DNA of 64,000 bases from an uncultured Methanosarcinales archaeon (GCA_903871465.1 CAIQHB010000004.1:1-64000); one strand, 5' to 3'. Positions 30,530-41,252 are shown, counted from the stretch's first letter. Numbers and translations are program-made. Notes: generated by a model from the letters alone, not told the origin.

Positions 30530-32221
30530 TCACTTCAACCTTGATCCGGCAGAGTCGTTCCTGCCCCGTTGCACCCGGTAGATGGAGACTACCCTCTCCA
30601 GAGTGTCTGCCTCCTCCAGAGACTTGTCGTCCCTAACGCTAACCAATCTTGGAAAACGCAATGCGTATCCGGAAGAGTAAGTCTGGCTCTTTTGGATCTC
30701 CTCGTAGGCCACCTCAAAGATCACAGCAGGCTTCAGCTCCACTTCCATGCCCTTCTGGACCAGAATGAGTTCCCGGAACGTCTCTGTCAGGTCCGCCAGG
30801 GCTTCGTCAGTCAATCCTGTGGCCACCCAGCCTATGTCCAGCAGCTTGCCTGTCAATTGGTCCAGGCAGCCCAGCCGGTAGGACCCGAGGAAACTGGCTC
30901 TGCGGCCCTCGCCCCATTTTGCGCCTATTACCACCAGATCAAGTGTCTCCATTACCGGCTTGATCTTCAGCCAGTTCTTACCTCTCTTTCCCGGAGCGTA
31001 TGCAGACGCTGGATTCTTGAGAATCAGCCCCTCATGGCCGGCATCCAAAGCCTGCCTGTAGATCTTTTCTGCCAACTCCGGGCTGTCGGATTGAATCTCA
31101 TCGGCAAGGATAGAGGGATCGGCTTTCGCAATCCTTTCCAGAAGCATTCTTCGTTCGGTCAAGGGCAGATCCACCACGCTCTTGCCATCCAGGTAGATCA
31201 AATCAAATAAGAAAAGGTGCAGAGGAATCTGGAGAGCGAGCTTTTCCACGTCATATTTCCGGCGAAACCGCTTCAAGATCTCCTGGAAGGCCATGGGCCT
31301 TCCGTCTTTGCCGATGGCCACGGCTTCACCATCCAGTATGGCGCTGTCCGCCCTGATCCGTTTGGCAGTCTGCACGATCTCCGGAAGTGAGGCGGTTACG
31401 TCCTCCAGGCGGCGGGAGAAGATGCGCACCTTCTCACCGTCTTTGTGGATCTGCACGCGCGCACCGTCGTACTTCCATTCGAGAGCCACGAGGCCTAGCT
31501 CCTGCATAGCAGCGGGAATGCTCTCACCAAGCTGAGCCAGCATCATCTTGATAGGATGATTGATCATCACGCTCAAATCTGATAGCGTGTCCGCCCGGGC
31601 GCTCACAGCTACCAGACCCATATCATTGGTGAGGTTGAAGGCCCTCTCCACGTCATTTGCGTTTCTGGCAAAGGCCTTAGCAAGGGCATCTCGCACTCCT
31701 CCTTCGCCCACTCCAATCCTCATATCCTCTATTGCCAGGCGGGCGATGTACTGAGCCTCCAGAGAGGTGGCCTGGCTGAATAGGAACTGCAGGTTCTTGA
31801 CTTTGGCCCCCTGGCTCCTTTTGCCGGACGCCCTGGCAACTGCCAGGAACCTCTGATAAACGTCCGTAATGGAGAGCGATTCCCCACCCAGGAAAGCAGC
31901 AAAGCCGATAGGCTTTCTTTTCTCCACGACGGCAGCCGCGACAAGGCCGGGATCCCCGGTAGCACGCAACATATCTGAGATCTGCTCCATTGAGCAGCCG
32001 CAGGCGCGGGCCAGTGCCTCATAAAGGATGCTGGGCCCAACTCCGATAACCAGATCAAGACTGGGCGAGAAGAGGGTGCCCATGATGAAGCTGGAAGCGA
32101 TTGACAGCTCACTCTCATCAAGATCTGCCAGGAATGCTGCGACTAGGTCGATCTTCTCCAGGGAGCCGGACACTCCCTCAACCTTTTGGCAGAGCTCTGC
32201 AAAGCGTTGGAAGCTGGTCAT
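30530..32221 (-). CDS. ATP-dependent DNA ligase
   Basis: EWKYDGARVQIHKDG (KYDG nucleotidyl-transfer motif), EGLILKNP, KRGKNWLKIKP. Confidence 0.95.
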   Translation of the reverse strand: MTSFQRFAELCQKVEGVSGSLEKIDLVAAFLADLDESELSIASSFIMGTLFSPSLDLVIGVGPSILYEALARACGCSMEQISDMLRATGDPGLVAAAVVEKRKPIGFAAFLGGESLSITDVYQRFLAVARASGKRSQGAKVKNLQFLFSQATSLEAQYIARLAIEDMRIGVGEGGVRDALAKAFARNANDVERAFNLTNDMGLVAVSARADTLSDLSVMINHPIKMMLAQLGESIPAAMQELGLVALEWKYDGARVQIHKDGEKVRIFSRRLEDVTASLPEIVQTAKRIRADSAILDGEAVAIGKDGRPMAFQEILKRFRRKYDVEKLALQIPLHLFLFDLIYLDGKSVVDLPLTERRMLLERIAKADPSILADEIQSDSPELAEKIYRQALDAGHEGLILKNPASAYAPGKRGKNWLKIKPVMETLDLVVIGAKWGEGRRASFLGSYRLGCLDQLTGKLLDIGWVATGLTDEALADLTETFRELILVQKGMEVELKPAVIFEVAYEEIQKSQTYSSGYALRFPRLVSVRDDKSLEEADTLERVVSIYRVQRGRNDSAGSRLK

Positions 32222-32229
32222 GCGTTAGT

Positions 32230-33237
32230 CTAGAATATGGTATCGATGCGCTTTGTCCTGTAGATGCTGACGATGTCCGTAAGAATGGCCGAAGCCGTCT
32301 CGATGGAGCCGGCGCCAAGACCCGATACCGTGATAGTTCCCGATAGATCGGTATAGATGGCAGCCGAGTTCAGGGTTCCTGCCACGCATATGGGGCTGTC
32401 CAGCGGCACCAGGGTGGGCCTGACAGTCAGAGCCGGCACATCTCCAATGAGCTTTATGGCATAACCCCGCTTCTTGGCCAGTGCCAGGGCCTCGGGAGTG
32501 ACTCCGGTGATGCCGGTGACATCCACGTCGCTGTATTTGACATTCATGTCGAAGAGCGAATTGGCAAGGATTACGACTTTCCCTGCGGTGTCCACTCCCT
32601 CCACGTCATAACTGGGATCAGCCTCAGCGATTCCCAGGTCCTGGGCCTCGCTCAGGGCGTGAGTGTAGGGTATTCCCTCCTCAGTCATTCGGGTGAGGAT
32701 GTAGTTGCAGGTGCCGTTGAAGATGCCGCGAATCCCGAGAATGGTATTTCCCACCAGTGTGCGTTCCACCAGGCTTATCAAAGGCATGGTGCCGCCTACG
32801 GTGGCCTCGAACTTCAGCATCACTCCATTGTCCTCGGCCAGCTTTTTGAGGCTGGCGTAGGAGACGACCAGAGGCCCTTTATTTGAGGTCACGACATGCT
32901 TGCCGCTGGAGAGGGCAGCTTCCATGTGACCGAGGCCAGGTTGGCCGTGCACGATGTTTGTCGGTGTGACCTCTATCATCAGGTCTGAATCGATGGCGGA
33001 GATGGCCTCTTTGCCCTTCATGCTGGAGGTGGCTACATTTGCAAGGGTCCGCTCGCCCAGGATCTTATCTGCATCCACTCCATCTTTGGAGACCACGGTG
33101 CCGGTGTGATCGGTGACACTTATCAGCAACAGGTTCAATCCCATATCCCGGAGCATCTTCTTCTTGCGGTTCAGGACATCAACCACGCCGTGGCCGACTA
33201 TGCCGTAACCCACCAGGGAAACCTTAACGTCTCTCAT
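32230..33237 (-). CDS. hom: Homoserine dehydrogenase
   Basis: LVGYGIVGHGVVDVL, GIFNGTCNYILTRM, GIAEADPSYDVEGVDTAGK. Confidence 0.93.
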   Translation of the reverse strand: MRDVKVSLVGYGIVGHGVVDVLNRKKKMLRDMGLNLLLISVTDHTGTVVSKDGVDADKILGERTLANVATSSMKGKEAISAIDSDLMIEVTPTNIVHGQPGLGHMEAALSSGKHVVTSNKGPLVVSYASLKKLAEDNGVMLKFEATVGGTMPLISLVERTLVGNTILGIRGIFNGTCNYILTRMTEEGIPYTHALSEAQDLGIAEADPSYDVEGVDTAGKVVILANSLFDMNVKYSDVDVTGITGVTPEALALAKKRGYAIKLIGDVPALTVRPTLVPLDSPICVAGTLNSAAIYTDLSGTITVSGLGAGSIETASAILTDIVSIYRTKRIDTIF

Positions 33238-33740
33238 ACCGCCTCCGTCTCGATCGGCTCAATCACGAGCAGCTTCTTCTCTTTTCCAACGCTTCGCAAG
33301 ATGGTCAAGGCCTTCTGTATCTCTGCCTTACCGGTGGCGCGAATCTTGAGGTAGGCAGAGGTAGGCTCATTCACACCCGGCATGGTCAGGGAGAGGTCCA
33401 TGACCTCGGCAAAACCAGTGGTATCGATCCGGTTTATGGTGTCTCCCAGGTCGCTGTCAAGCACATGGCCCACCAGCACAACGGACACTGCCTCGATGAA
33501 GCGGTCCTCGCCCGCCCGCACAACTGAGATGCCGCTCTCCTTAAGCCGGGCCTGGACGGTCTCGATCTTGGAGCGGTCCATCTCCACAACAAAGCGAACC
33601 GGGATCATGCCCCGGGGAGTCTTACGGTCCCTGTGATGAACCACGCTGATGATGTTGGCCTTGTTATCACTCAAGGGTTGCATCGCCAGAAGAAGCTGGC
33701 CGGGAATATCCTGCAGCTCTAAATCCATGGAAAGTCGCAT
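33234..33740 (-). CDS. ACT-domain amino-acid-binding protein
   Basis: Two ACT-like segments (LELQDIPGQLLLAMQPLSDNKANIISVVHHRD); start overlaps hom. Confidence 0.8.
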   Translation of the reverse strand: MRLSMDLELQDIPGQLLLAMQPLSDNKANIISVVHHRDRKTPRGMIPVRFVVEMDRSKIETVQARLKESGISVVRAGEDRFIEAVSVVLVGHVLDSDLGDTINRIDTTGFAEVMDLSLTMPGVNEPTSAYLKIRATGKAEIQKALTILRSVGKEKKLLVIEPIETEAV

Positions 33741-34041
33741 AGCATTCCTCATAATTGCTGATTTCTGGGTACTGGTTAAAGGAAATAAACCTTGCGTAGA
33801 ACAGAACCCGTCTGACAATGATTGCACGGGTCAAAATGGATAAAGAATTTTGAGATGGATGGTGCATATCATCCCAATATCCTCTATGTTCCTAGAGACT
33901 CTTGAATCATATTCGGCAATTGAATCGGTCTCCGCAAGTGCGCGCAGGATAAGGCCCCCTCCGATGAATGCAGAGCAAAATAATGAATTGTAAAACCGTA
34001 AGATTTATCATCTTATAAAAATAAAGTAATTCTACAATATA

Positions 34042-34836
34042 ATGGGAGGGTTCCTTCTGAAAAAATTGTTAGCCTTGATTTGCGCATTTTTATCGGTCTT
34101 ACTTGCGGTCTCTGTCTCTGGTGGAGCCGTTGCTGATAATAGTAATGCATCATCAAATTACGGACAGAATTGGGATGGTGTTTATAATACGAGCATAAAG
34201 GAGATCGGCCCGGCAGGAAAATGGATATCACCAGAGGCTCTCTCCGTCGTCTGGGGAAAGACGGTAGAGTATGGCAAGATCCCCTTAAGTGCGGCCAGAT
34301 TCTTCAACAACTCCAGTATCTCCTGGTCCGGGGATTCGGCAATGGGAAGTGGTCAAATTTGGTTTAACAACGGAGACAATCGCTCCTATTATTGGCCAGA
34401 CAGTGCCGCGAGCGGAAGGGTCTTCACAGGATGGATAGAGACCCGCCCGGGAAACCCCAACGACTTCAGAGGCAAGGATGAAACCCGTCATCCGGTGGGA
34501 AAAGCGAAATGCGCCGGAAACTGCCCCGATCAGACCGTCACCTGCGTGAATTGTTCTGGCGGCAAAGTGTGCAGCAATGGTCGGTGTCAATGCCCCGGCG
34601 GCACCACTGACTGCAGTGGTCAATGCATACCGGTGGTTCCCTGCGGCGGTTGCATTAACGGAAAAGCATGCATCAACGGAAAATGTGTTTGCCCGGTAGG
34701 CACGAAGTTGTGCAATGAACAATGCATCAGCGTTACGGAATGCTGTGATGGATGCCCGCCCTGGAAGGTATGCAATGGCGGAAAGTGCGTCTGTCCGCCT
34801 GGAGTAAAGGATTGCCCGGATCCGATGCCGTTGTGA
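34042..34836 (+). CDS. Secreted Cys-rich repeat protein
   Basis: Signal peptide; C-terminal repeats GGKVCSNGRCQCPGGTTDC..., GKACINGKCVCPVGTKLC..., WKVCNGGKCVCPPGVKDC. Confidence 0.75.
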   Translation: MGGFLLKKLLALICAFLSVLLAVSVSGGAVADNSNASSNYGQNWDGVYNTSIKEIGPAGKWISPEALSVVWGKTVEYGKIPLSAARFFNNSSISWSGDSAMGSGQIWFNNGDNRSYYWPDSAASGRVFTGWIETRPGNPNDFRGKDETRHPVGKAKCAGNCPDQTVTCVNCSGGKVCSNGRCQCPGGTTDCSGQCIPVVPCGGCINGKACINGKCVCPVGTKLCNEQCISVTECCDGCPPWKVCNGGKCVCPPGVKDCPDPMPL

Positions 34837-35121
34837 AGCGATTATCCCCTCTCTTAGTTCTCAAGAGAGGGGGCATTTCTCACCACATCTGTTAATCACA
34901 ATCGTCTATATCTGTTATAAAACCTAAGTGTTGTTTGCAATTCTGGAAACCATTTTTCCCTCCTGTTTTCCTGAATCTGTAACCGCAACAAGACGCGCCT
35001 GTGATAAGAGGCAAAAGCTGAATTGAGGCTTGGCTCTCGTTCTCAAACTTTGTTAACCCTCCGTTGCGACTCTTCAGACGAATTCAGCCCGGAACTCATA
35101 GTGCATGAACGAGAGCATAAT

Positions 35122-35415
35122 CTAATGAGAAATATTGCATAGGCCGGGTGCCTTTCCATTAGGGACAAGCCTATAGCTCTCTCCATCAAGCCGCAGCTCC
35201 GCATAACCATCTCTGGGGGACGCATCATAATTATGGGTAACAAGGTAAAAAGCCAGGTCTTGAACAGTCATTTTGGGGTCATCAAATGAGGATATAAATC
35301 CTCTCAATTCAGAGATATCACCGCTTGATGCTGAGGCTATATGGAGTAACCCTATGAGGATAACGATCTGGATGGTCCTGCTCACCCAGATCCTTGAATT
35401 TATCACATGGACCAT
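35122..35415 (-). CDS. Small secreted hypothetical protein
   Basis: Hydrophobic leader TIQIVILIGLLHIASAS; co-directional with the upstream pentapeptide gene. Confidence 0.45.
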   Translation of the reverse strand: MVHVINSRIWVSRTIQIVILIGLLHIASASSGDISELRGFISSFDDPKMTVQDLAFYLVTHNYDASPRDGYAELRLDGESYRLVPNGKAPGLCNISH

Positions 35416-35439
35416 TCGTATCTCCGAAGGATAGCTAAA

Positions 35440-37998
35440 TCACTTGTTCCGCATAATATCCAAATCTTTCCTGAGGTCTTCGCTCATACGGGTTCCATTC
35501 AATCTGGAATTAAGAAGATTCTGCAATGTGAATTTGTCATATTTTATGTGCTCCAGATTAGCTTCGCTCAAGTTCACATTAATCATCATGATCATGGATA
35601 GGTCGGCATTTCTTAGATCTGTCCCCACCAGACTCACATTCTTCAGCAGTATCAACTCCATCCTGGAATTCTGCAGGTCGCACATGCTCAAATTGGCATC
35701 CTGGATGAGCATAGGTCCCTGCAGATTGGCTCGTTCCAGCTTGGCACGATAGAAATTAGTACCCATCAGGTTCAATCCCTGCAGAGTGGCTCCAAGGAGA
35801 GACGCCCTGGAAAAGTCGGCATCGTCTAGACTGGCACAGTAAATCTTTGCAAAATCCAAATTGGCGTTTTTGAGATTGGCGCCGGTCAGATCTGCATAAG
35901 CAAGATCCGCATTATTGAGTACTGCACCCGTAAGATTTGCTCTCATCATATAAGCCCGGGTCAGATCCGCTTTACTCAAATCAGCATGATTCAGGTTAGT
36001 GCCATAGAATTCTACTCGTGATAACTGGCTTTCCGATAGATCGCTGCCGCTCAGGTCTGCCCAACTCATCTTAGCGCTTACGGCATTTGCGCGGTGCATG
36101 TCTAATTCCATCATATTGGAACAATCCAAATCGGCTCCAACGAGCCTTGTTCCCGTCAGATCCGCTCCCCTTAGATTCGCATCTCTCATGTTGGCTTCAG
36201 TGGCATCTGCTCCGATCAACTTGGCTTCCACAAGCTTCGCTCCATCAAAATTTGCGCCCTTTAGATTTGTATGCGAAAGATCGGCATAGGAAAGATCCGA
36301 TTGCGAAAAGGAAGATCCAACAATATTCGAACCAGAAAGATCCGATCTGCTTAAATTGGTGTGAGTTAGGTTCGCGAAAACAGCAGTTGATTTGACCAGC
36401 CTTGATCCAAAGAAATTTGCTCCACCACAGCGTGCCTCGGAGAGATCAGCTCCTGACAGGTCCGCTTTGGAGACAGAAGCCTTGATCAGGTTCGCCCCAA
36501 CCAAGCTTGCTCCGGTCAGATTTGTACCATTTAATTGGGATTCCTGGAAGGTGGCGCGGTTCATGAATGCCTTTATGAAACTTGCTCCCTCCAAATTTGC
36601 ATAGCTAATTTTCACAGCCGACAGGCTGGAGCCATTCAGTTTGGCACCAACAAGAGTTGAATTATCGACCATGGATTGATCCAAATAGGAACCTGATAGA
36701 TCCGCTCCGGTCAGATTTGAATATATCAGATAATTAATCGGCAAGTAGGCACCCCTGAGATCGGCATGGGAGAGGTCGGAGCCATGAAGATCAACTGCCG
36801 GCATGAAGGCGCCGCTGAGATTGGCGCCGATTAGCTTGGCGTTACAGATTAATGCCTGCACCAGGGAGGATTGGCTCAGGTTAGTTCCGCGAAGATCGGA
36901 TCCTTGTAGATTTGACTGGTTCAAGTCTGCAATGGATAAGTCCAGGCCGCTGAGGTTTCTATAACTAAAATCTACACGAGACTGGAGTGGCTGATTGACG
37001 AATATGCTCCCAGAAGGAAGGCTCGAAACAGGAATCTCGAACCGGCGCAGTTCTTGCATATCGAATATGTAGGAGTTGGGAAGCTTCTTTATTACCTGGA
37101 TATTGTCCGCTGGTTCGTCTTGCAAGATACGTTGAGCCAGGTCCGCCGCCAGTCTACCCTGAACCGGACCCGTGGTAATCACTCCCCCGAGTACGCCGAA
37201 GCCCATGTAGACGTCCCGCGTACCATAAATGGGAACCGAGCTTGCAATTCTGAGGGTCCAGGCGCTCTCCTCATGGGTCAGGACTCTTCCAACACGATCC
37301 CGGTTATAATTCAAGAGAAGGAGCAAACTTCCCTCCTGCAGGGTGGATGCATTCCGTTGCAGCTCCTCTATCGTCATATTATCCCAGATGACAAAGCTGA
37401 CCTCCTGGCTAAATCCCGGAAGGGTCTGGTTCATGATCTCTCTATTGGCGTTGCCGGTGGTGGTTCTGTCATTTACTACAACTATTTGCTTTGTCTTCGG
37501 ATGTAATTTTAGCATTAGGGAGATGGTACCCTGAAGATCGAACGCCTCTACCACTCCGGTGAAGCCATGCTTTCCGGCCAGCATCTTATCTTCGAAGAAG
37601 TTTACTCCGCAAAAAACAACTGGCGTGCTGGAGAACAATTCGTCTCTGTTGTTGAGCAGAAACTGGAAAGCATCGTCATCCGAGCAAATGATAACGTCAA
37701 AATGGCGATCACTATACCTATTTTTGTATAATTCCTTCAATTCTTCCAGGCGCATCTTTGTGGGAGCCTGCTTCTTGGTATCCATGTACTCGAAAGAAAA
37801 TTTTGCAGCGGGATAATAAATGGACAATTCATTCTCTATCGCCGTGCCAATGGAGTCCGTCCATCGCAATCCAGGATTATATGAGGCGAGAACGAGTATT
37901 TGTTTTGAGGTGTTTTCTCCAATAGCGGAAGATTGTGTCGCCAGGGCTAAAACAATCAAACATAGTCCAAGAACCAATCTGAGGGATGAACAGGCCAT
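35440..37998 (-). CDS. ABC-type solute-binding sensor domain fused to long pentapeptide-repeat domain
   Basis: Signal peptide; N-half LVLASYNPGLRWTDSIGTAIENEL ... FDVIICSDDDAFQFLLNNRDELFSSTPVVFCGVNFF; C-half continuous A(N/D)LxxA repeats to ~aa 840. Confidence 0.88.
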   Translation of the reverse strand: MACSSLRLVLGLCLIVLALATQSSAIGENTSKQILVLASYNPGLRWTDSIGTAIENELSIYYPAAKFSFEYMDTKKQAPTKMRLEELKELYKNRYSDRHFDVIICSDDDAFQFLLNNRDELFSSTPVVFCGVNFFEDKMLAGKHGFTGVVEAFDLQGTISLMLKLHPKTKQIVVVNDRTTTGNANREIMNQTLPGFSQEVSFVIWDNMTIEELQRNASTLQEGSLLLLLNYNRDRVGRVLTHEESAWTLRIASSVPIYGTRDVYMGFGVLGGVITTGPVQGRLAADLAQRILQDEPADNIQVIKKLPNSYIFDMQELRRFEIPVSSLPSGSIFVNQPLQSRVDFSYRNLSGLDLSIADLNQSNLQGSDLRGTNLSQSSLVQALICNAKLIGANLSGAFMPAVDLHGSDLSHADLRGAYLPINYLIYSNLTGADLSGSYLDQSMVDNSTLVGAKLNGSSLSAVKISYANLEGASFIKAFMNRATFQESQLNGTNLTGASLVGANLIKASVSKADLSGADLSEARCGGANFFGSRLVKSTAVFANLTHTNLSRSDLSGSNIVGSSFSQSDLSYADLSHTNLKGANFDGAKLVEAKLIGADATEANMRDANLRGADLTGTRLVGADLDCSNMMELDMHRANAVSAKMSWADLSGSDLSESQLSRVEFYGTNLNHADLSKADLTRAYMMRANLTGAVLNNADLAYADLTGANLKNANLDFAKIYCASLDDADFSRASLLGATLQGLNLMGTNFYRAKLERANLQGPMLIQDANLSMCDLQNSRMELILLKNVSLVGTDLRNADLSMIMMINVNLSEANLEHIKYDKFTLQNLLNSRLNGTRMSEDLRKDLDIMRNK

Positions 37999-38599
37999 GA
38001 CTTAGTTGTTCTAACTACTACTATAAATTAAGTTTGTTTCCTGCTGAATCAGGTAAGCGATTAATAAGATCTTTAGTTGATAATACATTTGTCTTAATGT
38101 AGATGCGAAGAGCATTAAAGAATATAGGCATCGTATACGGCTCAGATGCAGCCTCTAAACATCACTGTTCCCTATCTATCTCCAACTATAGCGATTTATC
38201 TGCCTGTAAGAAAGCAAAAATGTGAAAATGAAGTTTGCTCGTTTAGTTTCTGGGAAGTTTGGGAAGGCCCTGGGCTCTTTTAAGGCCACCTGCAACGCCT
38301 TCAGCCCGTTTCTATATCGTCGCATGGCATTCGAAGCATATCGTGCCGGGGCTTCCTGTGGGTGGAGTGTCGCTTTTGCGGCTTCCAGCTCTGCTTTAGA
38401 TGGAAATATACCCGCAGAATGTGTATTTTGTGGTCAATCTCAGCTTATTCAGCTAGAATGTCCGCCAGGCAGCGGCAATGTACCATGATCAATTCATAGG
38501 CTAAACTCCTTGATCTTCATTTGGTCAGTTGTCGTCACATTGAACAATCCTTTCACTTGGAAAAACATTTAAATGCATCAATGCAGTCGCTAGTCGATC

Positions 38600-39604
38600 A
38601 TGAGAACAATTTTTGCTTTTAGCATAGCGTTCTTCCTGGTTATGGCCGCTGTTGCCATTGTATTCGGTGTCTCGGCTACTGAGGACGCCGCCAATCAATC
38701 AGCAAGTCTGAACCAATCCACAACCGAGCTCGTGCACAGTTCATCTCTGACGGAGCTTGTTGATTTTGTGAGAGAGGCTCGCGACTATGCCCGCGAAGCG
38801 GGAAAAGAGAAGGCATGTTTCGAGTTTGACAACAAAACCGGAAAGTTCGTGCGAGGCGATCTTTACATTTATGCCTATGACTTCCAAGGAACAAACATCG
38901 CTCATCCCTTCCGCCCCGATTTCATAGGCAATAGCAAGATCAATTTGACGGACCCGAACGGCGTAGCTCTGATCAAAGACCTGATAGATTGCTCCCGCAG
39001 GGGCGAGGACTTCACATATTTCATCTTCCCTAATCCCGATCACGAATCTAAGGATGAGCTGAAGGTCGGCTATGCTGCCAAGGTTGACGACGACTGGTGG
39101 GTTGGCTCCGGAATCTATCTGTCCGATGTTCCCTCGATCTTCCCGGCCGAGGCAAGAGAAAACCTTGTCGGCTTCGTGGATGGGGCTGTAAAATATGCAG
39201 AAGAGAACGGAAAAGAGAAAGCTCTCCTGGCATTCAACGACAAGAATGGCTCGTTTGTTCGCGGCAACCTCTACGTCTTCGCCTATGACTACAACGGCAC
39301 GACTCTGTCACTGCCCTACCAGCCCAATCTTGTGGGCTCAAAACGCATAGATGCCACGGACCAGAACGGCGTTCACTTTGTGCAAAACTGCATCGATCAG
39401 GCAAAGAGAGGCGATGGATATCTGTATTACATTTATGCCAATCCCGCCAAGAACATGGCACAAGAGCTGAAGCTCGGCTACGTGAAAAACATGGATGGAA
39501 ACTGGTGGCTTGGTGCCGGAATCTATGCATCGGAATCAAACACGACTGCATCCACTAGCCAAACCTATCTGGGAGAAGTCGATGGTAATTCGATCGGCAA
39601 ATGA
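38600..39604 (+). CDS. Secreted tandem Cache-domain protein
   Basis: Signal peptide; two homologous modules (GKEKACFEFDNKTGKFVRGDLYIYAYDFQGT... and GKEKALLAFNDKNGSFVRGNLYVFAYDYNGT...), each ending DDWWVGSGIY / GNWWLGAGIY. Confidence 0.85.
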   Translation: MRTIFAFSIAFFLVMAAVAIVFGVSATEDAANQSASLNQSTTELVHSSSLTELVDFVREARDYAREAGKEKACFEFDNKTGKFVRGDLYIYAYDFQGTNIAHPFRPDFIGNSKINLTDPNGVALIKDLIDCSRRGEDFTYFIFPNPDHESKDELKVGYAAKVDDDWWVGSGIYLSDVPSIFPAEARENLVGFVDGAVKYAEENGKEKALLAFNDKNGSFVRGNLYVFAYDYNGTTLSLPYQPNLVGSKRIDATDQNGVHFVQNCIDQAKRGDGYLYYIYANPAKNMAQELKLGYVKNMDGNWWLGAGIYASESNTTASTSQTYLGEVDGNSIGK

Positions 39605-39822
39605 TTGTTGGTTGCGGCAACAGATAATCGTTAGTCGTTAATCTAAAAGAAAAAATAAGAAACCAACATCGAGTGCTCCTTATTTCATAAGCACCCGCAG
39701 ATTTTCTCTTTTTCCGGAATTCTTAATTACGAACTCCCTGCAATTCAGCCCACGGCTTGGCCGACAAGCTCGTCCGAAAAATAGAATGAGCGCAAATCCC
39801 ATCAAAAATGATAATAATAAGG

Positions 39823-39924
39823 TGCCGGGAGCGGGATTCGAGCCCGCGACTTCGAGATGACTCAGGCGCGTTCTACGCTTTTACCCTATGAGTCTCGCGC
39901 CCTAACCAACTAGGCCACCCCGGC
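39823..39924 (-). tRNA. tRNA-Met(CAT) with intron after position 37
   Basis: GCCGGGG acceptor with TCCCGGC; CGAGA/TCTCG anticodon stem flanking CTCATA-[intron]-A; T-arm GCGGG CTCGAAT CCCGC. Confidence 0.85.
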
Positions 39925-40046
39925 ACGGCATAGTCCCTCGATTGAATTGTTAAATAAGGTTTGTGCTTCCCAGGGGCCTGAGTCGTCTCACAGGGTCCGC
40001 GGGCGATGTGGGGAAAGAGCCATCTTTTAGTAATTGCATAGACCTG

Positions 40047-41252
40047 ATGACAATTATGCCTTCCGACATATCAGGCTCAGTAAGCGATACGCTATCCGGA
40101 AAGAGGATAGTAGTGGGAGTAACAGGCAGCATCGCCGCTGTGCGCGTCGTGGACCTCATTCGCGACCTCATCCGGCGAGGTGCAGAGGTTCACTGCACTA
40201 TGAGCCTGGCCGCGCAGCAGATCTTGCATCCTTATGCACTGGAGTATGCCACGGCGCACGCTGTGATCACGGAGATAACCGGTCGGGTGGAGCATGTGGA
40301 GTTTTGCGGCGTGGGTGGCAGGGCTGACCTGCTCCTCATCGCGCCCGCAACTGCCAATACCATAGGCAAGATGGCCTGCGGCATTGACGACACGCCTGTA
40401 ACAACCTTCGCCACCACTGCTTTAGGCAGCGGCAAGCCGGTCGCGGTTGTTCCGGCCATGCATGAAGCCATGTACCGCCATCCTGCGGTGCTCCGGAATC
40501 TGGAAGCCTTACGAAAAATGGGCGTCACGCTAATCGATCCGCGCATCGAAGAGGGCAAGGCCAAGATTGCCGACAACCTGCTGATTGTGCGAGAGGTGGA
40601 AAGGCTTTTGGGGCCCGGAGATTTGCAGGGCAAGAGGATCCTCATCACCAGCGGCTCCAACGCGGAAGTCATCGATCCTATTCGCATTCTGACCAACCGC
40701 GCCTCAGGCAAGACGGGCATAGCCCTGGCATTGGAGGCTCGCAGGCGCGGGGCAGATGTAACCGTAGTGCACCGCTTTATTCAGGACATTCCCGTACGCC
40801 AGGTCTATGCCGAGAGTGCGTCAGCGATGCTCGATGCCGTCATGGATGAGCTCGAGAAGGGCTGCGATGCTCTGATCAGCGCCGCGGCTGTCGCGGACTA
40901 TACACTCGACGCGAATGAGGATAAGATCAAGTCCGGCCAGGATCTGCTACTGAGACTCTTGCCCACCAAGAAGATAATCAAAACCGTGCGAGAGGCTTAT
41001 CCGGATCTCAAGATCGTGGGCTTCAAGGCCGAGACCAATGTCGATGATGCTGAACTCCTGGCCAGAGCTGAAGAGTCCCTGCGCGGAGCGAAGCTGGATC
41101 TGGTTGTCGCCAATGATGTCGCTCGTGGGGGCATGGGCACGGACGATAACAGGGTGCTGATAGTTGACAGATCCGGTCAGCATCGAGAGATCATGGGAAA
41201 GAAGAGCCTGATTGCCAAAAGTATCATCGACGCCTTGGTGGAAGTCTTATGA
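40047..41252 (+). CDS. coaBC: Phosphopantothenoylcysteine decarboxylase / phosphopantothenate-cysteine ligase
   Basis: GKRIVVGVTGSIAAVRVVDLIRDLIRRGAEVHCTMS; ITSGSNAEVIDPIRILTNRASGKTG. Confidence 0.93.
   Translation: MTIMPSDISGSVSDTLSGKRIVVGVTGSIAAVRVVDLIRDLIRRGAEVHCTMSLAAQQILHPYALEYATAHAVITEITGRVEHVEFCGVGGRADLLLIAPATANTIGKMACGIDDTPVTTFATTALGSGKPVAVVPAMHEAMYRHPAVLRNLEALRKMGVTLIDPRIEEGKAKIADNLLIVREVERLLGPGDLQGKRILITSGSNAEVIDPIRILTNRASGKTGIALALEARRRGADVTVVHRFIQDIPVRQVYAESASAMLDAVMDELEKGCDALISAAAVADYTLDANEDKIKSGQDLLLRLLPTKKIIKTVREAYPDLKIVGFKAETNVDDAELLARAEESLRGAKLDLVVANDVARGGMGTDDNRVLIVDRSGQHREIMGKKSLIAKSIIDALVEVL

Noticed and set aside
35440-37998. DNA-level tandem repeat in the pentapeptide gene
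   Set aside because: The periodicity is explained by the coded A(N/D)LxxA repeats rather than an independent DNA repeat.
38222-38488. Plus-strand 88-aa ORF upstream of the Cache gene
   Set aside because: No family resemblance and unconvincing composition; not supported as coding.
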